A DNA stretch of 64,000 nucleotides from Sulfurospirillaceae bacterium. GTDB taxonomy: Bacteria > Campylobacterota > Campylobacteria > Campylobacterales > Sulfurospirillaceae. The stretch covers positions 248,001 through 312,000 of the forward strand of contig JAQUGO010000002.1 of assembly GCA_028684065.1 (NCBI GenBank), read 5' to 3'. The translations under genes were made by a program, and so were the position numbers. Below, in pieces: positions 54,898 to 64,000 of this stretch (position 1 is its first letter; every line of letters starts with the position of its first letter). A model generated the notes under the pieces. That model worked only from the letters and a program-made list of their open reading frames with translations, was not told the DNA's origin and did not search any database.

Positions 54898-55965
54898 ATG
54901 TTAAAAGATAAACTTCTCCCTTTTATAGAACGATACGATGAGTTAACATCACTTTTAAGTAATCCGCAAATTGCGGATGATATTAAAAAGATGACCTCTC
55001 TTTCTAAAGAGCAATCTTCTTTAGAAAAGATAAAAGACAAAGCACAAGAATATCTTGCAACATTAAAAAGTATTGAAGATAATAAGTTATTATTAGACGA
55101 TGAAGAACTTGGTGACTTAGTGAAAGAAGATTTAAAAGAATTAGAGCTTCGTAAACTGAACATTGAAGAGGATATCAAAGTTTTATTACTTCCGACAGAT
55201 CCTAATGATGATAGAAATATCTTTTTAGAGATTCGTGCGGGAACGGGCGGTGATGAAGCAGCTATTTTTTCAGCCGATCTTTTTAAAGCTTATCTTCGTT
55301 ATGCTGAAAACCGCGGATGGAAAGTCGAAGTTGTTTCTTTAAGTGAAAGTATTTTAAATGGGTATAAAGAAGTTATTGTATTGATTAAAGGGCAGGGTGC
55401 TTTTTCACGCCTTAAATATGAAGGTGGTGTACACCGTGTACAACGTGTTCCTTTAACCGAATCGCAAGGTAGAGTACACACTTCAGCAGTTACCGTTGCC
55501 GTGATGCCCGAAGTTGATGATGTTGAAATTGAAATTAGCGCCAATGACTTGAAAATCGATGTTATGCGCTCTTCAGGCAATGGAGGACAATCTGTTAATA
55601 CAACCGATAGTGCTGTACGTATTACGCACTTACCAACAGGCCTTGTAGTTGTCAACCAAGATGGTAAATCCCAACATAAAAACAAAGATGCTGCAATGAA
55701 AGTTCTTAAAGCAAAGTTATATGATTTAGAACTTCAAGAGCGCAATGCCAAAGAGAGTGAAGCACGAAAGATGCAAGTAGGTTCTGGCGATAGAAGTGCG
55801 CGCATTCGAACTTATAATTACCCACAAAACCGTATTACTGACCATAGAGTAGGGCTAACACTTTACCGATTGGATGCTATTATGGAAGGTGGCTTATTTG
55901 ATGAAATTATTGAACCAATTATTTCACATTCACAAGCAGAGCTCATGAAAGAGGCTAACCTTTAA
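54898..55965 (+). CDS. prfA: Peptide chain release factor 1
   Basis: 355 residues. Codon-recognition tripeptide PLT (185-187) of the RF1 type and the catalytic GGQ at 229-231 in [10 protein letters not shown]. Terminates translation at UAA and UAG. Normal length. Confidence 0.97.
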   Translation: MLKDKLLPFIERYDELTSLLSNPQIADDIKKMTSLSKEQSSLEKIKDKAQEYLATLKSIEDNKLLLDDEELGDLVKEDLKELELRKLNIEEDIKVLLLPTDPNDDRNIFLEIRAGTGGDEAAIFSADLFKAYLRYAENRGWKVEVVSLSESILNGYKEVIVLIKGQGAFSRLKYEGGVHRVQRVPLTESQGRVHTSAVTVAVMPEVDDVEIEISANDLKIDVMRSSGNGGQSVNTTDSAVRITHLPTGLVVVNQDGKSQHKNKDAAMKVLKAKLYDLELQERNAKESEARKMQVGSGDRSARIRTYNYPQNRITDHRVGLTLYRLDAIMEGGLFDEIIEPIISHSQAELMKEANL

Positions 55966-55967
55966 TT

Positions 55968-56696
55968 CTACTGATCATAAATTTGTAGGTTATTTTGTTC
56001 TATCATCTCACGAATCATTTTAATATATTCTGCTTTTAATTCAGAATAATTAACCATCGTTTTTGCAGCTTCCATTCCTGTATAAATTTTGCCTTTTTGG
56101 TGTGCTATGAGTCTTTTTTCACGAAAAGATTCATAACCTTCATGGCTATTTAAATTTAGCATATACGCATTAACTGATTTTTGAAGCGATGAAAAAACAC
56201 GTATCATATGTGTTTTCCCAGGTGCTCTATTTTGAGGAAGTAACCCTACACCAGAATATGTCCAATGCCCAAAAAGATTATTGGCTTCTCTTGCAAATCT
56301 GCTTTTCCCCCATCCACTCTCCAAAGCACCTTGTGCCAAGGCTAAAGAAGGAGGGATGACATCAATGCGCTTAAAAAATTCATCTCTATCAAAAAGATTT
56401 TCAATACCATATTTATTGCGTAAAGCGATAAGATAACCTACATGCTGATAATTAAGTCCACGAAAAGCATCTGGCATTGCTTTGGCAAAAAAATTGGTTA
56501 TAAAGACTCTATCTTTCTGAATATCTGCATTTCCTCTATCCACAAAAACTTTTAACTCTCGTATAAAGGCTTCTTTTTGCTGCGCACTATCTTCAATTTG
56601 ATAATATGAGGCTGAAAAACCAGTTGAGGCAACAAGTACATTTTTCATTCCTACAACCATCATAGCAACAATGAAAAGAGTTTTTAAACACTTCAC
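55968..56696 (-). CDS. Exported glucosaminidase-family protein (Bax-like)
   Basis: 242 residues from GTG 56696, which overlaps the dapF stop (GTGA) and starts a clean signal peptide (MKCLKTLFIVAMMVVG); the further upstream GTG at 56714 is less likely. The domain matches the Bax/glucosaminidase group: LALAQGALESGWGKSRFA with the catalytic Glu, NLFGHWTY, and LNSHEGYESFREKR. Probably cleaves peptidoglycan glycan in the periplasm. Confidence 0.85.
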   Translation of the reverse strand: MKCLKTLFIVAMMVVGMKNVLVASTGFSASYYQIEDSAQQKEAFIRELKVFVDRGNADIQKDRVFITNFFAKAMPDAFRGLNYQHVGYLIALRNKYGIENLFDRDEFFKRIDVIPPSLALAQGALESGWGKSRFAREANNLFGHWTYSGVGLLPQNRAPGKTHMIRVFSSLQKSVNAYMLNLNSHEGYESFREKRLIAHQKGKIYTGMEAAKTMVNYSELKAEYIKMIREMIEQNNLQIYDQ

Positions 56697-57445
56697 GCGT
56701 TTACATACTCCCACGATACATTAAAGACGTGTTGAACATTACCTTTAAAAAACAACTTTTGATTATCAATTCTGAGAGTTAATTCTTCTTGACTGGTAGG
56801 ATAGACATAAGCACTTCTATCAACTAATTTTTGCAGCCACGCACAATAATAGGATGCCGCCATACCTGTACCACATGCCAATGTTTCATCTTCAACACCA
56901 CGCTCATAGGTTCGTACATGTAAAGTTTTATTCTCAACCGAAACAAAATTGACATTAGCATTATGTTTATAGCGCATCTGACGTGCAATTGTTTTGTCAA
57001 AGGCACTCACATCTTCTACAAAAGTGACTAAGTGGGGAACTCCCGTATCATAAAAATGCCATAAAAAGCCATTTTCTTCAAAAGGTTCAGCCAAGGAAAG
57101 AGGCCATGTCAGTTCTGTTTCAACAACATTATTCTCAACAGATGACGTCATAACTCCAGCTCCTGTTAAAAAAGCCATTGTTTGAGAAGCAAGCCCATTG
57201 TTATAGGCATAATGTGCACATGCACGTGTTCCATTACCACACATCGAAGCGATACTGCCATCATTATTGTAAAATTGCCATTCAAAATCATAGGTATCAT
57301 GAGGTAGCAATACAATTAATCCATCAGCTCCAATACCTTTTTGTCTATCGCATATTCTTTGTGCAAGCAAACTTCTATCAGCTTTTATAAACGTGTGAAA
57401 AATAATAAAATCATTACCACTGGCATTGTATTTAGCGAACTGCAT
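56693..57445 (-). CDS. dapF: Diaminopimelate epimerase
   Basis: 250 residues. Two catalytic cysteines: Cys69 in MCGNGTRA and Cys191 in ACGTGMA; NASGNDFIIF at 7-16. Converts LL- to meso-diaminopimelate for lysine and peptidoglycan. Between coaE and the glucosaminidase gene; overlaps both. Confidence 0.96.
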   Translation of the reverse strand: MQFAKYNASGNDFIIFHTFIKADRSLLAQRICDRQKGIGADGLIVLLPHDTYDFEWQFYNNDGSIASMCGNGTRACAHYAYNNGLASQTMAFLTGAGVMTSSVENNVVETELTWPLSLAEPFEENGFLWHFYDTGVPHLVTFVEDVSAFDKTIARQMRYKHNANVNFVSVENKTLHVRTYERGVEDETLACGTGMAASYYCAWLQKLVDRSAYVYPTSQEELTLRIDNQKLFFKGNVQHVFNVSWEYVNA

Positions 57446-58031
57446 ATCTTCCTCTTATGTATTTTATAAATTTTTCGATTTCATCATCCAAAAATTTTCG
57501 GTCAAATGAATTATTAATTAAAAAATCGGCTCGAATACGCTTATCTTCAATACTAATTTGCGCATCAATGCGCTTTTGCGCCTCTTCTTTTGTAAAATTT
57601 TCTCGTATCATTAAACGTTTACGCTGTACTTCAATCGGCGCATAAACAACCACAATAACCTTACAGTCATACCCATCGCTCTCAAAATAAAGAGGGATAT
57701 CAATAATATAAGGTTTTTGCTTCTGCTCCAAAATTTCACTCTGCCTAAAAATCTCTTCACGAATTAAAGGATGTAAAAAAGCATTGAGTTTTTCGCGTTC
57801 TGTTTTACTATTAAAAATAAGACTTCCCAATGCTTTTCGATCGATCTTCCCATTGATAACAACATTTTTTCCAAAAAGTTGTTCAACTTCTTCTATATGT
57901 AACGGCAAAATAGATTTTGAGATAATATCTGCATCAATAATATCAAAACCTTGCTCTTTGAGTAACGCTGAAACCGTACTTTTACCCGTTGCAATACCAC
58001 CTGTTAAGACAATTGCATGTTCATATGCCAT
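57432..58031 (-). CDS. coaE: Dephospho-CoA kinase
   Basis: 199 residues. P-loop GGIATGKS (11-18), DADIISKSI, and the lid RLMIRENFTKEEAQKRI. Last step of CoA synthesis. Starts a coaE-dapF-glucosaminidase run. Confidence 0.95.
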   Translation of the reverse strand: MAYEHAIVLTGGIATGKSTVSALLKEQGFDIIDADIISKSILPLHIEEVEQLFGKNVVINGKIDRKALGSLIFNSKTEREKLNAFLHPLIREEIFRQSEILEQKQKPYIIDIPLYFESDGYDCKVIVVVYAPIEVQRKRLMIRENFTKEEAQKRIDAQISIEDKRIRADFLINNSFDRKFLDDEIEKFIKYIRGRYAVR

Positions 58032-58064
58032 GGTTTACCTAATTCTATTTTTATATTTTATTAC

Positions 58065-58090
58065 GATTTTAACATACTTTTGTTAAAATC
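58065..58090. promoter_or_regulatory. Perfect palindrome between divergent coaE and purM
   Basis: Arms GATTTTAACA (58065-58074) and TGTTAAAATC (58081-58090) with TACTTT between. TAAAAT reads as a -10-like hexamer on both strands, so it may simply be two back-to-back promoters, or an operator. Confidence 0.4.
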
Positions 58091-58124
58091 TATTAAATAA
58101 TTATTCCCCCATAAAGGCTTACCC

Positions 58125-59120
58125 ATGAGCACCGTTAGCTACAAAGACGCTGGCGTCGATATCGATGCAGGAAATCAGTTTGTCGAAAATATAAAACCCC
58201 TTGTCAAATCCACATTTGATGCCAATGTTATAGGCGGGATCGGTTCTTTTGCAGGAGCCTATGAGCTTCCTACAGGGTACAGTAAACCTGTGATTCTTGG
58301 TGCAACAGATGGGGTTGGAACAAAACTCAAACTTGCTATTGACTCGGGTATTTACGATACTGTTGGAATTGACCTTGTCGCGATGTGTGCGAATGATTTG
58401 ATTTGTAACTTTGGAACACCTCTTTTCTTTTTAGATTATTACGCAATGAGTAAACTCGAAATTGATGCCGCGGTGAGTATTGTTAAAGGTATCGCTGAAG
58501 GCTGTAAAGATGCAGAGTGCTCACTTATTGGTGGAGAAACCGCTGAAATGCCAGGCATGTATCATGGTAAAGATTTTGACTTAGCAGGTTTTGCTGTGGG
58601 TATCGCTGAAAAAGATGAAATGAACCGTTTACCTCATGTTAAAGCTGGCGATATTCTCATCGCTCTGCCAAGTTCAGGTGTTCATTCTAATGGGTTTTCA
58701 TTAGTACGCAAACTCTTTTTCGATAAGTTAGGTTATACTTTTGATACATTGTTTGAAGATAAACCACTGATTGAGACCCTTTTAACACCAACGCGCATTT
58801 ACGTTAAACTCTTCAAAAAACTTAAATCTAAGATTAACGCTCTCGCACATATCACTGGTGGAGGTATCGTTGAAAACCTTCCTCGTGTTCTACCCGAGGG
58901 TTTACAAGCACGTGTTTATAAATCAAAAATCAAAATTCTTCCCGTCTTTAACTTTATGAGTCAATATGTTGAAGAGAGTGAAATGCATCGTACATTTAAT
59001 ATGGGTGTCGGCATGATTCTTGTTGTCAGTCCTGAAAATGTTGATGATGTTTTAGCTAACAGTGATGGTTATGTTATCGGCGAGCTTATAGCTGGCGAAC
59101 GTAGTGCTGTTATGCTTTAA
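58125..59120 (+). CDS. purM: Phosphoribosylformylglycinamidine cyclo-ligase
   Basis: 331 residues: SYKDAGVDIDAGNQFV start, GATDGVGTKL, LIGGETAEMPGMY and HITGGGIVENLPRVLP. Purine synthesis step 5. AAAGG precedes the ATG. Its TAA overlaps the next ATG by one base. Confidence 0.97.
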   Translation: MSTVSYKDAGVDIDAGNQFVENIKPLVKSTFDANVIGGIGSFAGAYELPTGYSKPVILGATDGVGTKLKLAIDSGIYDTVGIDLVAMCANDLICNFGTPLFFLDYYAMSKLEIDAAVSIVKGIAEGCKDAECSLIGGETAEMPGMYHGKDFDLAGFAVGIAEKDEMNRLPHVKAGDILIALPSSGVHSNGFSLVRKLFFDKLGYTFDTLFEDKPLIETLLTPTRIYVKLFKKLKSKINALAHITGGGIVENLPRVLPEGLQARVYKSKIKILPVFNFMSQYVEESEMHRTFNMGVGMILVVSPENVDDVLANSDGYVIGELIAGERSAVML

Positions 59121-59905
59121 TGAGCACATTTTATATTCTTTCTAAGCTTTTTACATACCTGGTCTTACCGCCAGGTATTTTTATTTTTTTATTGCTTCTA
59201 GCTTCCTTCTTCACTCGAAAATTCCGTATTTTTTTTCTAACTTGTAGCATTGTTTTTTATGGTTTGAGCAATACCTACATTGCGGATATGCTACTTACTC
59301 CTTTAGAAAAACCTTATAATGTACCTTTGCATGTAAGTTCAGTGAACGCTGTCATTGTTTTAGGAGGGGGACATACTCAAGGCTCTGCCAATCTTCCACT
59401 TAGCGATGAAGCTAACAAGCGAGCACTCTGGGGTATGATGATTGCCAAAAAATACAATCTTCCTTTACTCTTTAGCGGAGGAGGTTTTAATCCAAACTAT
59501 TCTGAAAGCGATGCTTTTCTTGACACTACCAAGGATTTAGCAACATATCTCTCTTTGGATATGCCTCTATCTACGAGACTGTCTATAAAGAAGTTTTCAG
59601 TATTTATTGAAAATAAAAGCCTTGATACCTATGAAAATGCCAAACTAAGTCAACGCCTTTTTGAAGAAGAGGGTATCACCCATCCTACCATTTATCTGGT
59701 TACCTCAGCTTACCACATGCAACGCTCCCTTACTTTATATGAGCATTTTGGTTTTCATGTTATCCCTGCTGCGACGGCTTTTAAAATTAGTACACATGAA
59801 AAAGATTTATGGGATTACTTACCCAATATTTGGGCATTTGAAAAAAGTTATACGGCTTTGCATGAATACATAGGATTGCTAAGTCTAAAGTTAAAAGGTC
59901 TTTAG
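59120..59905 (+). CDS. ElyC/SanA/YdcF-family membrane protein (DUF218)
   Basis: 261 residues: two N-terminal membrane spans (about 8-27, 34-53), then a DUF218 domain with VNAVIVLGGGHTQG, LPLLFSGGG and YLVTSAYHMQRSL. In E. coli ElyC affects envelope polymer synthesis at the undecaprenyl-phosphate step. Coupled to purM through TAATG overlap. Confidence 0.88.
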   Translation: MSTFYILSKLFTYLVLPPGIFIFLLLLASFFTRKFRIFFLTCSIVFYGLSNTYIADMLLTPLEKPYNVPLHVSSVNAVIVLGGGHTQGSANLPLSDEANKRALWGMMIAKKYNLPLLFSGGGFNPNYSESDAFLDTTKDLATYLSLDMPLSTRLSIKKFSVFIENKSLDTYENAKLSQRLFEEEGITHPTIYLVTSAYHMQRSLTLYEHFGFHVIPAATAFKISTHEKDLWDYLPNIWAFEKSYTALHEYIGLLSLKLKGL

Positions 59906-59909
59906 CGTC

Positions 59910-60188
59910 TTATTTTCGTTTATCGTTCGTGATTTTATAGATAAAACTAAAGACCTCAGCAACGGCTTTATAAAGCATTGGTGGAATTTCTTTATTGATT
60001 TCTATCTTGGAAAGAAGCTCAACTAAATCAGCATCTTTTTTAATAAAAATATCATGTTCTTGTGCTAATTTTATAATATTGTTAGCAACTTCGCCCTTAC
60101 CCTTAGCTACAACAGTAGGTGCACCATTTTTTTCTTTATTGTATTTTAGTGCAACTGCTTTATCGATTTTAGGAGTTGGCTCTTTCAT
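59910..60188 (-). CDS. FlhB C-terminal-domain-like protein (FhlB/FlhX)
   Basis: 92 residues matching only the cytoplasmic C-terminal part of FlhB: KAVALKYNKEKNGAPTVVAKG, AQEHDIFIKKDADLVELLSKI, EIPPMLYKAVAEVFSFIY. The NPTH autocleavage motif is absent. In Bacillus and Campylobacter such proteins can replace the cleaved FlhB tail. Overlaps the FliK-like gene by 4 bp. Confidence 0.85.
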   Translation of the reverse strand: MKEPTPKIDKAVALKYNKEKNGAPTVVAKGKGEVANNIIKLAQEHDIFIKKDADLVELLSKIEINKEIPPMLYKAVAEVFSFIYKITNDKRK

Positions 60189-61861
60189 ATTTTAATATTT
60201 ATCCCAAAATTTGACATTGTTTCACTACCATATTGTTGCTTTATAAAACTATTCTCTTTGTACTCAATCAGTTTAACGTTGCCCGTTATTAACCCAGCAT
60301 CATTGAGTGCACATTTAAGTTCCTGAAGATTGTCTATAACTTTCCCTCTAAGCTCACTTTTTTGTGGAGCGATGGAAAGATCAATATATTTATCTTGAAA
60401 CAAAATGAGCATCATATTAACCTTACCATAGTGTTCTAAATCCAAATCAATTTGGCAATGGAAACTCTCTTCTTGTGTTTGCTTCATCATCATAGAACCT
60501 TCTTTAAGTCCTTGCCAGCTAAGAGGAATATAAAGATGATTGGAAGAGCTAACATAAGAGAGTAATTGGTGGTATTCTATTTGTGTAGTTAGTTTTTGCA
60601 CCAAATCAAGTGTTTCATTTGATTTAGTCGTTATGGTACTAAGCTGGTCATTTAATTTAGTTAGAACACCTTTCATGTCACCAAGAATTTCCATATCTGT
60701 TGGAGCAAAAGAGAGCTTTTGCATCAAAGCCATATTATTGAACGCTTCAGGTTTTATCAAAGTTTGTATCTTTTGCTCTAGCACAAGTGCATGTTCAATA
60801 TATTTAACTTGCTTTGAACTTTGTGGATCAACGAGTTCAATTGCTTGTTTAATGCGGTTTGTTACCATTTTTAGTTGCTCTTGTAAAGTCATATCGACTT
60901 CTTGCGCAAGCGATTGTGGAATAAAATTTTTGGTTTCTACTAAACGACTAAGTTGTATTTCCATCTCGTCAAGGATAGAGGGTATTTGTTCCGCTATCTC
61001 AGGCGTAGAGTTACTTTCCGCAGCTAGAATCTGCGGAAAAGTCTCTTTGAGAGCCGTTAAAAACATTTTAACCTGCTGTGTAAAGGTTTGTTCAATCTGC
61101 ACAGGGTTTGTTGAATTTTGCATCTTAGAAACGACTAATGGGGTATCTTGTAACGCTTGTTCAATTTTTAAAATTAATTTGTAACTTTCTTTAAGCGTTG
61201 GTGTTGTTTCAAAAGAAAGGTGTTGCTTAACACTTTGGCGAAAAAGATCTAAAATATTTTTAAGTTCTACATGCAATTCTTTAGGAGTCATTTGTATTTT
61301 TTCTGATAAAGAGGTTAGGGTGCTATCTAGTTCTTTGGCTAAAAGGGTTGATTTGTTCGTTATTACTAAATGCTCTTTGAGCTCAACAAGAAGATTTTTG
61401 ACGGCGATAAGCTGTGTCTCACTGCTTGCTTTATTGGCCAATTTTGATTCAAAAAAGATTCCTGAATTTTGCACTTGCTCTTTTAAGACTTTTGCATCTA
61501 AGCCTTCCATATTTTTTTGAAAATTTTCGAGTAACAAAAGCGTCTTTCCCATGTTTGGCTCATTTTTTAAAAGCGTTATTAAGTCTTTAAAATCAGCAGA
61601 AAAATTGCCCATATTTTTAAAGATAGGCGAATTTTGTATCATTTCAAAAATGGCACTTTTTGATTTAAGCTCTTGAGAAAGGCTCATAAGAAGATTTGTA
61701 ATAACACTTTTAAGGTTTTGGAGATTTGGCGTTGTGGGTACTAAATCTTTTTCAAGATTTACTGCAAGATTATTGACATTCCCTTTGGCGAGTTTTTCTC
61801 CTTTTTCAAGAGCTCTTGTATTACTAGAAGAGGCTAACAAGTTAGCAGTTGAAATTTGCAT
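60185..61861 (-). CDS. FliK-like flagellar hook-length / export-switch protein
   Basis: 558 residues: long, low-complexity, mostly helical region (1-440) with many Leu/Lys/Gln and an N-terminus free of signal peptide, then a compact C-terminal FliK/Flg_hook-like domain (about 460-545; HCQIDLDLEHYGKVNMML and IDLSIAPQKSELRGKV). FliK-type proteins read hook length and act on FlhB, and the next gene encodes an FlhB-tail protein. Similar pair reported by order in Campylobacter (Cj0849c-Cj0848c). Confidence 0.75.
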   Translation of the reverse strand: MQISTANLLASSSNTRALEKGEKLAKGNVNNLAVNLEKDLVPTTPNLQNLKSVITNLLMSLSQELKSKSAIFEMIQNSPIFKNMGNFSADFKDLITLLKNEPNMGKTLLLLENFQKNMEGLDAKVLKEQVQNSGIFFESKLANKASSETQLIAVKNLLVELKEHLVITNKSTLLAKELDSTLTSLSEKIQMTPKELHVELKNILDLFRQSVKQHLSFETTPTLKESYKLILKIEQALQDTPLVVSKMQNSTNPVQIEQTFTQQVKMFLTALKETFPQILAAESNSTPEIAEQIPSILDEMEIQLSRLVETKNFIPQSLAQEVDMTLQEQLKMVTNRIKQAIELVDPQSSKQVKYIEHALVLEQKIQTLIKPEAFNNMALMQKLSFAPTDMEILGDMKGVLTKLNDQLSTITTKSNETLDLVQKLTTQIEYHQLLSYVSSSNHLYIPLSWQGLKEGSMMMKQTQEESFHCQIDLDLEHYGKVNMMLILFQDKYIDLSIAPQKSELRGKVIDNLQELKCALNDAGLITGNVKLIEYKENSFIKQQYGSETMSNFGINIKI

Positions 61862-61875
61862 TTAAATGCCTTTTT

Positions 61876-63210
61876 TCATAAATCTTCAATAACTTTTTGT
61901 GCACATTTCTTTGAATTACTGACGCAATCATTTAACCCCACTCCAAAATACGCATTGGAATTAAGATATAATCCTTTATGCTGGGTTAGTATTTCAAATA
62001 CTTTAGACATACGTTCTCCATGTCCTACTCGATAATTTGGGATACCTTTTTCATAACGCTCAACAAACACTACATCAGGGGTTACATCAATTCCCATCGT
62101 CTCTTTGATACCCTTTTGAGCTATGGCTACGAGTTCATTTTCGCTTTTTAGTGCTAATGTTGGATTACGCTGTCCACCAATCATGACACGCACTGACTTT
62201 TTACCCTTTGGCGCTCGACCATCAAAAATGGAGCTATCCCATAACACTCCTAAAATTTCTTTGTTAGCGGAGGAGGTCGTTAATAAACCAAAGCCATCCA
62301 AGTCGTACCCCAAACTGTTATACCCAAAACCTACGATACTAATCGGCGAATACTCAATATCATTTAATATTTCTGCGAGTTGCTTATCTATGTTTTGGAT
62401 TAATTGTGCACTTGTAAAGGCCGGTGAGGCTAAAATAACTTTATCACAGAGCGTTTCTTTATCGTTTGTTACGATACTATAACCTTGTTCACACCTATCC
62501 ACACGTTCCACACAGGTGTTAGTGTAAATCTCAATATTAGCTACGCTTGCTAAGCGCTCTATAAAATGGCTGACCCCTTTTTCAAAACTCATCAAAACTC
62601 CACCTGGACCTGCTTCTTTTTTCTTTTTGGCAAGCATTCCACGGAAAAGTCCGCCGTACTCATGTTCGAGTTTCACCACTGCAGGAAAAGCAGAGTTTAC
62701 AGATATTTTATCTGGTTTTGAAGCAAAAATTCCAGCCACCATAGCATCGAGAAAAACATCCGTCATCTCTTTACCAACACGTCTATAACCAAAGGATTGA
62801 AGGGTTTCGTCACTATTGTCTTTTTTAGCAGGAATAAAAAATTCACCAGCGACTCTTAATTTTCCCGTAAAACTCAGAAGTGGGGATTTTAAAAAGGCTT
62901 TAGGAGATTCAGGTAAAGGGCAAAGAAAATCTTTGTAGATAAAACGCTTTCGAGCATTATCGTTACTTTTTATTAAGATATCTTCACAATTACTTAATTT
63001 AACAAGTTCAAGTGTGTCAGGTTTGTTAGATAAAAAACCATTGCTTCCTGCTTCAAAGAAAAATCCTTCAACTTCTTTGGTTGACATCTTGCCACCCAAA
63101 GTCTTGGCTTTTTCAAAAAGAACTATTTCAACATCGGGATGCGCTTGACGGATATAAAATGCTGTTGCTAAACCACTAATTCCACCACCGACAATACCTA
63201 TTTTCATCAT
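61876..63210 (-). CDS. HemY-type protoporphyrinogen oxidase
   Basis: 444 residues, FAD-binding GGGISGLATAFY (9-20), followed by LFEKAKTLGGKMSTK and YRRVGKEMTDVFLDAMVAGIFASKP typical of HemY; also a RVMIGGQRNP and a final YFGVGLNDCVSN. Oxidises (copro)porphyrinogen in haem synthesis. The ATG at 63207 may be the real start (GGAG spacing 7). Sits alone between fliK-like and rarA; HemY is oxygen-dependent, notable for a likely microaerophile. Confidence 0.87.
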   Translation of the reverse strand: MMKIGIVGGGISGLATAFYIRQAHPDVEIVLFEKAKTLGGKMSTKEVEGFFFEAGSNGFLSNKPDTLELVKLSNCEDILIKSNDNARKRFIYKDFLCPLPESPKAFLKSPLLSFTGKLRVAGEFFIPAKKDNSDETLQSFGYRRVGKEMTDVFLDAMVAGIFASKPDKISVNSAFPAVVKLEHEYGGLFRGMLAKKKKEAGPGGVLMSFEKGVSHFIERLASVANIEIYTNTCVERVDRCEQGYSIVTNDKETLCDKVILASPAFTSAQLIQNIDKQLAEILNDIEYSPISIVGFGYNSLGYDLDGFGLLTTSSANKEILGVLWDSSIFDGRAPKGKKSVRVMIGGQRNPTLALKSENELVAIAQKGIKETMGIDVTPDVVFVERYEKGIPNYRVGHGERMSKVFEILTQHKGLYLNSNAYFGVGLNDCVSNSKKCAQKVIEDL

Positions 63211-63244
63211 TTCTCTCCGCCTGTTAATCTTTCAAAAGTACATT

Positions 63245-64000
63245 TTAGGTGATTTTATCTTTAGTTTTGATTTTAATAAGCCACTCATTGAGAATTTTTT
63301 CGTACCCTATGCCTAGGCTATCGTAAAAATGCAATGGCTTCTCTAAATAGCTCTGTTCAACCCAGCCACCAAAGTCATGCGGGTACAAATATCCTTGAGG
63401 GGAGGGACTTCGTAAATGTTCGGGAACACCTAAGGCTTTTTCGTGTTGCACATAAGAAATGGCAGCATTGATGCCATTATATGCACTATTAGATTTGGGG
63501 CTGCAGGCAAGATACACCAAACAGTGCCCTAAGATAATGCGCGCTTCGGGATAACCGATTTTACTCACAGCCATGAGTGTACTGGTCGCTAAATTTAAAG
63601 CATTAGGGTTGGCATTACCGATATCCTCACTCGCTAACACCACCAAACGGCGTGCAATAAAATCAGCGCTTTCTCCACCATCAATCAATCGTGCTAAATA
63701 ATACAATCCAGCGTCAACATCGCTTCCTCTAACACTTTTTATCATCGCACTTATTAAATTATAGTGCGTATTATCCGCACTTACGCCATCTTTGAGCGCA
63801 CTTGGACGCAGGGCTTTGAGTGTTTCAAGGCTTACATGTAAATCCACTTTGAGCGAAAATTCCAATAGGTTAAGCAAGGCTCTACTATCACCTGCACTGG
63901 AACTAATGAGATACTGCATCGCATCTTCATCAATCTCAAAACTAATCTTCTCTCGCACGCGTGCAATAATCGCCTCCATATCCTTACATGTAAGGGCATA
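63245..64000 (-). CDS. rarA: Replication-associated recombination protein RarA (MgsA), 5' end cut by window edge
   Basis: The frame continues past 63979 to the right edge, so only about 251 C-terminal residues are present; the AAA+ Walker motifs lie outside. Seen: FEIDEDAMQYLISSSAGDSRALLNLLE sensor-2/lid region, SMIKSVRGSDVDAGLYYLARL, LASEDIGNANPNAL, and the terminal HDFGGWVEQSYL typical of RarA. Acts at stalled forks. A TTACATGTAA copy lies at 63832 and another at 63984. Confidence 0.94.
   Translation of the reverse strand, partial: YALTCKDMEAIIARVREKISFEIDEDAMQYLISSSAGDSRALLNLLEFSLKVDLHVSLETLKALRPSALKDGVSADNTHYNLISAMIKSVRGSDVDAGLYYLARLIDGGESADFIARRLVVLASEDIGNANPNALNLATSTLMAVSKIGYPEARIILGHCLVYLACSPKSNSAYNGINAAISYVQHEKALGVPEHLRSPSPQGYLYPHDFGGWVEQSYLEKPLHFYDSLGIGYEKILNEWLIKIKTKDKIT

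Overview
The window is an AT-rich, gene-dense bacterial chromosome segment with no insertion sequences, phage genes or CRISPR arrays. Gene content and order point to the Campylobacterota (Epsilonproteobacteria). Blocks matching known Campylobacter/Helicobacter order include thrS-infC-rpmI-rplT, glmM-lspA, rpsT-prfA, purM//coaE-dapF, eptC-dgkA, the iamB/iamA-type Mla cluster, and rpsU ... UPF0323 lipoprotein - glutathionylspermidine-synthase-like protein - 2-hydroxyacid dehydrogenase - YajQ - small membrane protein. The many small c-type cytochromes, two-component systems, FlhB/FliK-like proteins and malate synthase G fit a free-living, respiring, motile member; a Sulfurospirillum-like genus is my guess, not something proven here.

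Layout. 1-4135 (minus) is a run of Fur/Zur-family regulator, lipoprotein, nfo, FadL-type outer-membrane channel and acyl-CoA synthetase (cut by the left edge), divergent from znuA-znuC-znuB. 6.7-11.1 kb holds an EamA exporter, a monohaem cytochrome, a haem-motif-less companion and a polar amino-acid ABC importer. 11.1-18.9 kb carries a PilZ protein, pyrC plus a two-component system, an aldo/keto reductase, a membrane adenylate cyclase and amt/glnK. 18.9-25.2 kb has a cyclophilin, a periplasmic binding protein/kinase/regulator trio, a methyltransferase and an MFS carrier. 25.3-34.6 kb holds a Cache chemoreceptor, MarC, MsrA, an Mla-type lipid transport operon followed by a DUF1104 protein, a second two-component system and two small cytochromes. 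34.6-40 kb contains malate synthase G behind a double palindrome, dgkA, eptC, a candidate small RNA and a DsrE-like protein. 40-47 kb holds the UPF0323 cluster, rpsU, a recombinase-derived DNA-binding protein and ccoG. 47-52 kb is the translation block with a tRNA-Val, then lspA and glmM. 52-64 kb holds a potassium channel, rpsT-prfA, a glucosaminidase, dapF, coaE, purM, flagellar FliK/FlhB-like proteins, a HemY-like oxidase and rarA (cut by the right edge).

The most notable non-routine signals are: (i) an unannotated ~93-nt RNA candidate at 39112-39204 whose first hairpin loop is an exact anti-Shine-Dalgarno sequence; (ii) eight exact copies of the palindrome TTACATGTAA scattered through genes and spacers; (iii) a serine-recombinase-fold protein with its catalytic residues gone, just upstream of ccoG; (iv) two perfect palindromes over the malate synthase promoter; (v) a tRNA-Val(GAC) with C33 and a C3-A70 mismatch; and (vi) an amino-acid permease with a lipoyl-like periplasmic insertion.

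All functions are from reading translated sequence by eye. No database search was run, so homolog names from Campylobacter are recalled gene-order knowledge.
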